From contig QMPV01000013.1 of the NCBI GenBank assembly GCA_003648765.1, forward strand, positions 1 through 33,670: DNA of 33,670 nucleotides, given 5' to 3'. Shown here one piece after another: positions 32,186 through 33,670 of this stretch; within the stretch, counting starts at the first letter, position 1, and each line of letters begins with the position of its first letter. The notes beneath the pieces were generated by a model. The model saw nothing but the letters and a program-made list of their open reading frames with translations, had not been told where the DNA came from and searched no databases. The position numbers were made by a program, and so were the translations under genes. This stretch comes from Candidatus Aminicenantota bacterium (lineage in GTDB: Bacteria > Acidobacteriota > Aminicenantia > Aminicenantales > Aminicenantaceae).

Positions 32186-32695
32186 ATGAGTTATCAGGAA
32201 TTTCGCTTTTGTCCTCGGTGTGGGCAGCAGCTAGAGTGGCGATCTCTGGAAGGCCGGTCTCGCCAGGTATGTCCCACCTGCGGATGGATTGTTTATGAAA
32301 ATCCCTTACCTTGTGCCGCAGCCTTGGTCCGCAACGAGAGGGGAGAAATTCTTCTGGTTAAGAGAGGAGTAGAGCCGGCCAAGGGTGAATGGGCTCTTCC
32401 TTCAGGTTTTATGGAAATTGACGAGACTCCGGAAGAGTGCTGCTTACGAGAATTAGAAGAAGAAACTGGTTTAAAAGGGAAGATATTACGCCTAATAGGA
32501 GTTTATGCTCAAACGTCAGCTCTTTATAAGAAAGTCTTAATTATTGGTTATGAAGTAGAGGCTCCAGGAGAGCCAGTTCCTGGCTCTGATTCTCAGGCAG
32601 TAGCTTTTTTTCTTCCAGAGAGGATGCCGCCGGTAGCCTTTTCCAGTCATCGGCAATTGATTCAGGATCTTTTAATTGTTGAAAAGGATAAATAA
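32186..32695 (+). CDS. NUDIX hydrolase with N-terminal zinc ribbon
   Basis: 169 residues. A zinc ribbon with two CxxC pairs (CPRCG near 9 and CPTCGW near 29) precedes the NUDIX domain (about 40-160). The NUDIX box is complete: G-x5-E-x7-REL-EEETGL (from GFMEIDE near residue 73 to the ETGL), giving the Mg2+ ligands. The family hydrolyses nucleoside diphosphates linked to another moiety (ADP-ribose, NADH, ADP-sugars). The zinc ribbon recalls NudC-type or ADP-ribose pyrophosphatase-like proteins. It is 7 bases from the small lipoprotein gene and one base from the DUF89 gene, so it is part of a tight operon. Confidence 0.9.
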   Translation: MSYQEFRFCPRCGQQLEWRSLEGRSRQVCPTCGWIVYENPLPCAAALVRNERGEILLVKRGVEPAKGEWALPSGFMEIDETPEECCLRELEEETGLKGKILRLIGVYAQTSALYKKVLIIGYEVEAPGEPVPGSDSQAVAFFLPERMPPVAFSSHRQLIQDLLIVEKDK

Positions 32696-32696
32696 A

Positions 32697-33530
32697 GTGA
32701 GAGCTTATCTTGATTGTTATCCCTGTTTTTTGACTCAAACCTTGAAAACTGCCCGGCTAATTACTTCAGATGAGAGGAAAATCAAAGATATTCTAGACAA
32801 AGTGGCTGCTTCTCTTCCCCAAATTAATTTTGCCGCCACCCCGGCAGAGATAGGCCGGGAGGTTTACCGAATTATTGCCCAAGAAAGTGGGGTGGAGGAT
32901 CCTTATCATCATTTGAAAAAAGTCTGGACAGCCAAAGCCCTTAAACTTTATCCTTATCTGAAGAAATTGATTCGTTCTTCTAGTGATCCTTTGTTTCAAG
33001 CCATTAAAGTGGCCATTGTCGGTAATGTAATTGATTTCGGAGTAAATCGGAGCTTTAATCTGGAAGAAGAGGTAGAGCAGATTCTACATCAACCTCTGGT
33101 GATTAACCATTATCAACGTTTCCAAGAAACGCTGAAAAAAGCCCCCCAAATTCTTTATATTGCTGACAACGCCGGTGAAACAGTCTTTGATCGGCTTCTT
33201 ATTGAAGAAATGGCTAAGCCAGTAATTTATGTTGTCCGGGAGAAGCCAGTGATTAATGATGCTGTTCGTCAGGATGCAGAAGAAGCTGGCCTGGCCCAGG
33301 TAGCCCAAATTATTTCTTCTGGGGTAGATGCGCCGGGGACGGTGCTCTCGCTCTGTCATGATGAATTCAGGAAGATCTTTATTTCAGCCGAGATGATTAT
33401 CAGCAAGGGCCAGGGAAATTATGAGGGGCTTTCGGAGGAGAAGGGCCCCTTATTTTTTCTCTTGAAAGCTAAATGTGAGGTTATCGCCCGCGAACTTAAT
33501 GTTCCTTTGGGCAGTTTGCTGTTAATTTAA
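32697..33530 (+). CDS. DUF89/ARMT1-like metal-dependent phosphatase family protein
   Basis: 277 residues from the chosen GTG. The N-terminal DCYPCFLTQTLKTAR motif, the central VGNVIDFGVN, the IADNAGETVFDRLLIEEM metal-site motif (about 155-172) and ISKGQGNYEGL near the end are the DUF89 signatures. Family members are metal-dependent phosphatases proposed to remove damaged phospho-metabolites (sugar phosphates). I chose GTG 32697 over the upstream TTG 32676 because AAAAGGA at 32682-32688 is then about 8 bases away, and TTG would overlap the NUDIX gene without a ribosome site. Placement with a NUDIX enzyme suggests a shared metabolite-repair role. Confidence 0.86.
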   Translation: MRAYLDCYPCFLTQTLKTARLITSDERKIKDILDKVAASLPQINFAATPAEIGREVYRIIAQESGVEDPYHHLKKVWTAKALKLYPYLKKLIRSSSDPLFQAIKVAIVGNVIDFGVNRSFNLEEEVEQILHQPLVINHYQRFQETLKKAPQILYIADNAGETVFDRLLIEEMAKPVIYVVREKPVINDAVRQDAEEAGLAQVAQIISSGVDAPGTVLSLCHDEFRKIFISAEMIISKGQGNYEGLSEEKGPLFFLLKAKCEVIARELNVPLGSLLLI

Positions 33531-33596
33531 TTGATATTTATTGGTGAGTGATGAGGGTTTATTGACCATCAATATATTTTTGGGAGGGTTTATTCC

Positions 33597-33670
33597 ATGA
33601 AAAATTTTTATGAATTACTAAATGGTTGTCTGCCCGACGAACCAGGTCGTCGCCGTTTTCTAAAATGGTT
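33597..33670 (+). CDS. Start of a probable Tat-exported protein, cut by the window end
   Basis: Only 24 codons are visible. GGGAGGG at 33582-33588 lies 8 bases before the ATG, a good ribosome site. The peptide contains GRRRFLKW at about residues 17-24, which fits the twin-arginine motif (S/T/G-R-R-x-F-L-K). The hydrophobic part would lie beyond the edge. A Rieske-type iron-sulfur subunit often begins with a short leader and such a motif, but any Tat substrate would fit. Confidence 0.6.
   Translation, partial: MKNFYELLNGCLPDEPGRRRFLKW

Overview
The window (33,670 bases, roughly mid-range GC) looks like a chromosome fragment of an anaerobic Gram-negative bacterium. Evidence for two membranes: several lipoprotein signals and a DUF5916-type protein ending in an aromatic residue like an outer-membrane barrel. 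Evidence for anaerobiosis: an iron-sulfur L-serine dehydratase and a complete reductive dehalogenase operon. The mix of secreted beta-propellers, DUF5916, serine hydrolases and peptidases fits a protein- and sugar-degrading bacterium of the Candidatus Aminicenantes/Acidobacteriota type. That placement is inference; no rRNA, tRNA or marker gene is present to settle it.

Layout. 471-9474 is an amino-acid block: a GltS-type glutamate symporter, a Tat-exported M24 peptidase, a fused L-serine dehydratase with a small exported protein behind it, and a split FAD/2Fe-2S amine or amino-acid dehydrogenase (HcnABC/SoxAB-like) whose subunits are encoded divergently. 9774-15187 encodes envelope proteins: an alpha/beta-hydrolase lipoprotein, a CBM9-like/DUF5916 barrel protein and a 6-bladed beta-propeller lipoprotein. 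15678-20997 (minus strand) is a tightly overlapping operon: an asparagine-synthetase homologue lacking the glutaminase cysteine, followed by HyuB and HyuA of the ATP-dependent hydantoinase/oxoprolinase family. 20998-21794 holds a degenerate IS-like remnant of about 250 bp. 21795-23570 (minus strand) is rdhA-rdhB: a Tat-exported, two-[4Fe-4S] reductive dehalogenase and its membrane anchor. 23916-28021 is a block carrying a class-C-beta-lactamase-like serine hydrolase and a beta-propeller, bracketed by two same-orientation arrays of GGTGTCAGACACC palindromes spaced at exactly 21 bp. 28140-31116 is rhamnulokinase plus a FucP-type sugar permease. 31849-33670 is a cluster of a small lipoprotein, a NUDIX hydrolase, a DUF89 protein and the start of a probable Tat substrate cut by the window edge.

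How the genes work together (inference): peptides and amino acids are cleaved and imported, then deaminated or oxidised. Deoxysugars are imported and phosphorylated. RdhAB may supply an organohalide (or related) terminal electron acceptor. The asnB-hyuB-hyuA operon is the best candidate for an undescribed pathway, pairing an ATP-dependent amide-forming enzyme with an ATP-dependent lactam/hydantoin ring-opening enzyme. The 21-bp-phased palindrome arrays are the strongest non-coding structure.
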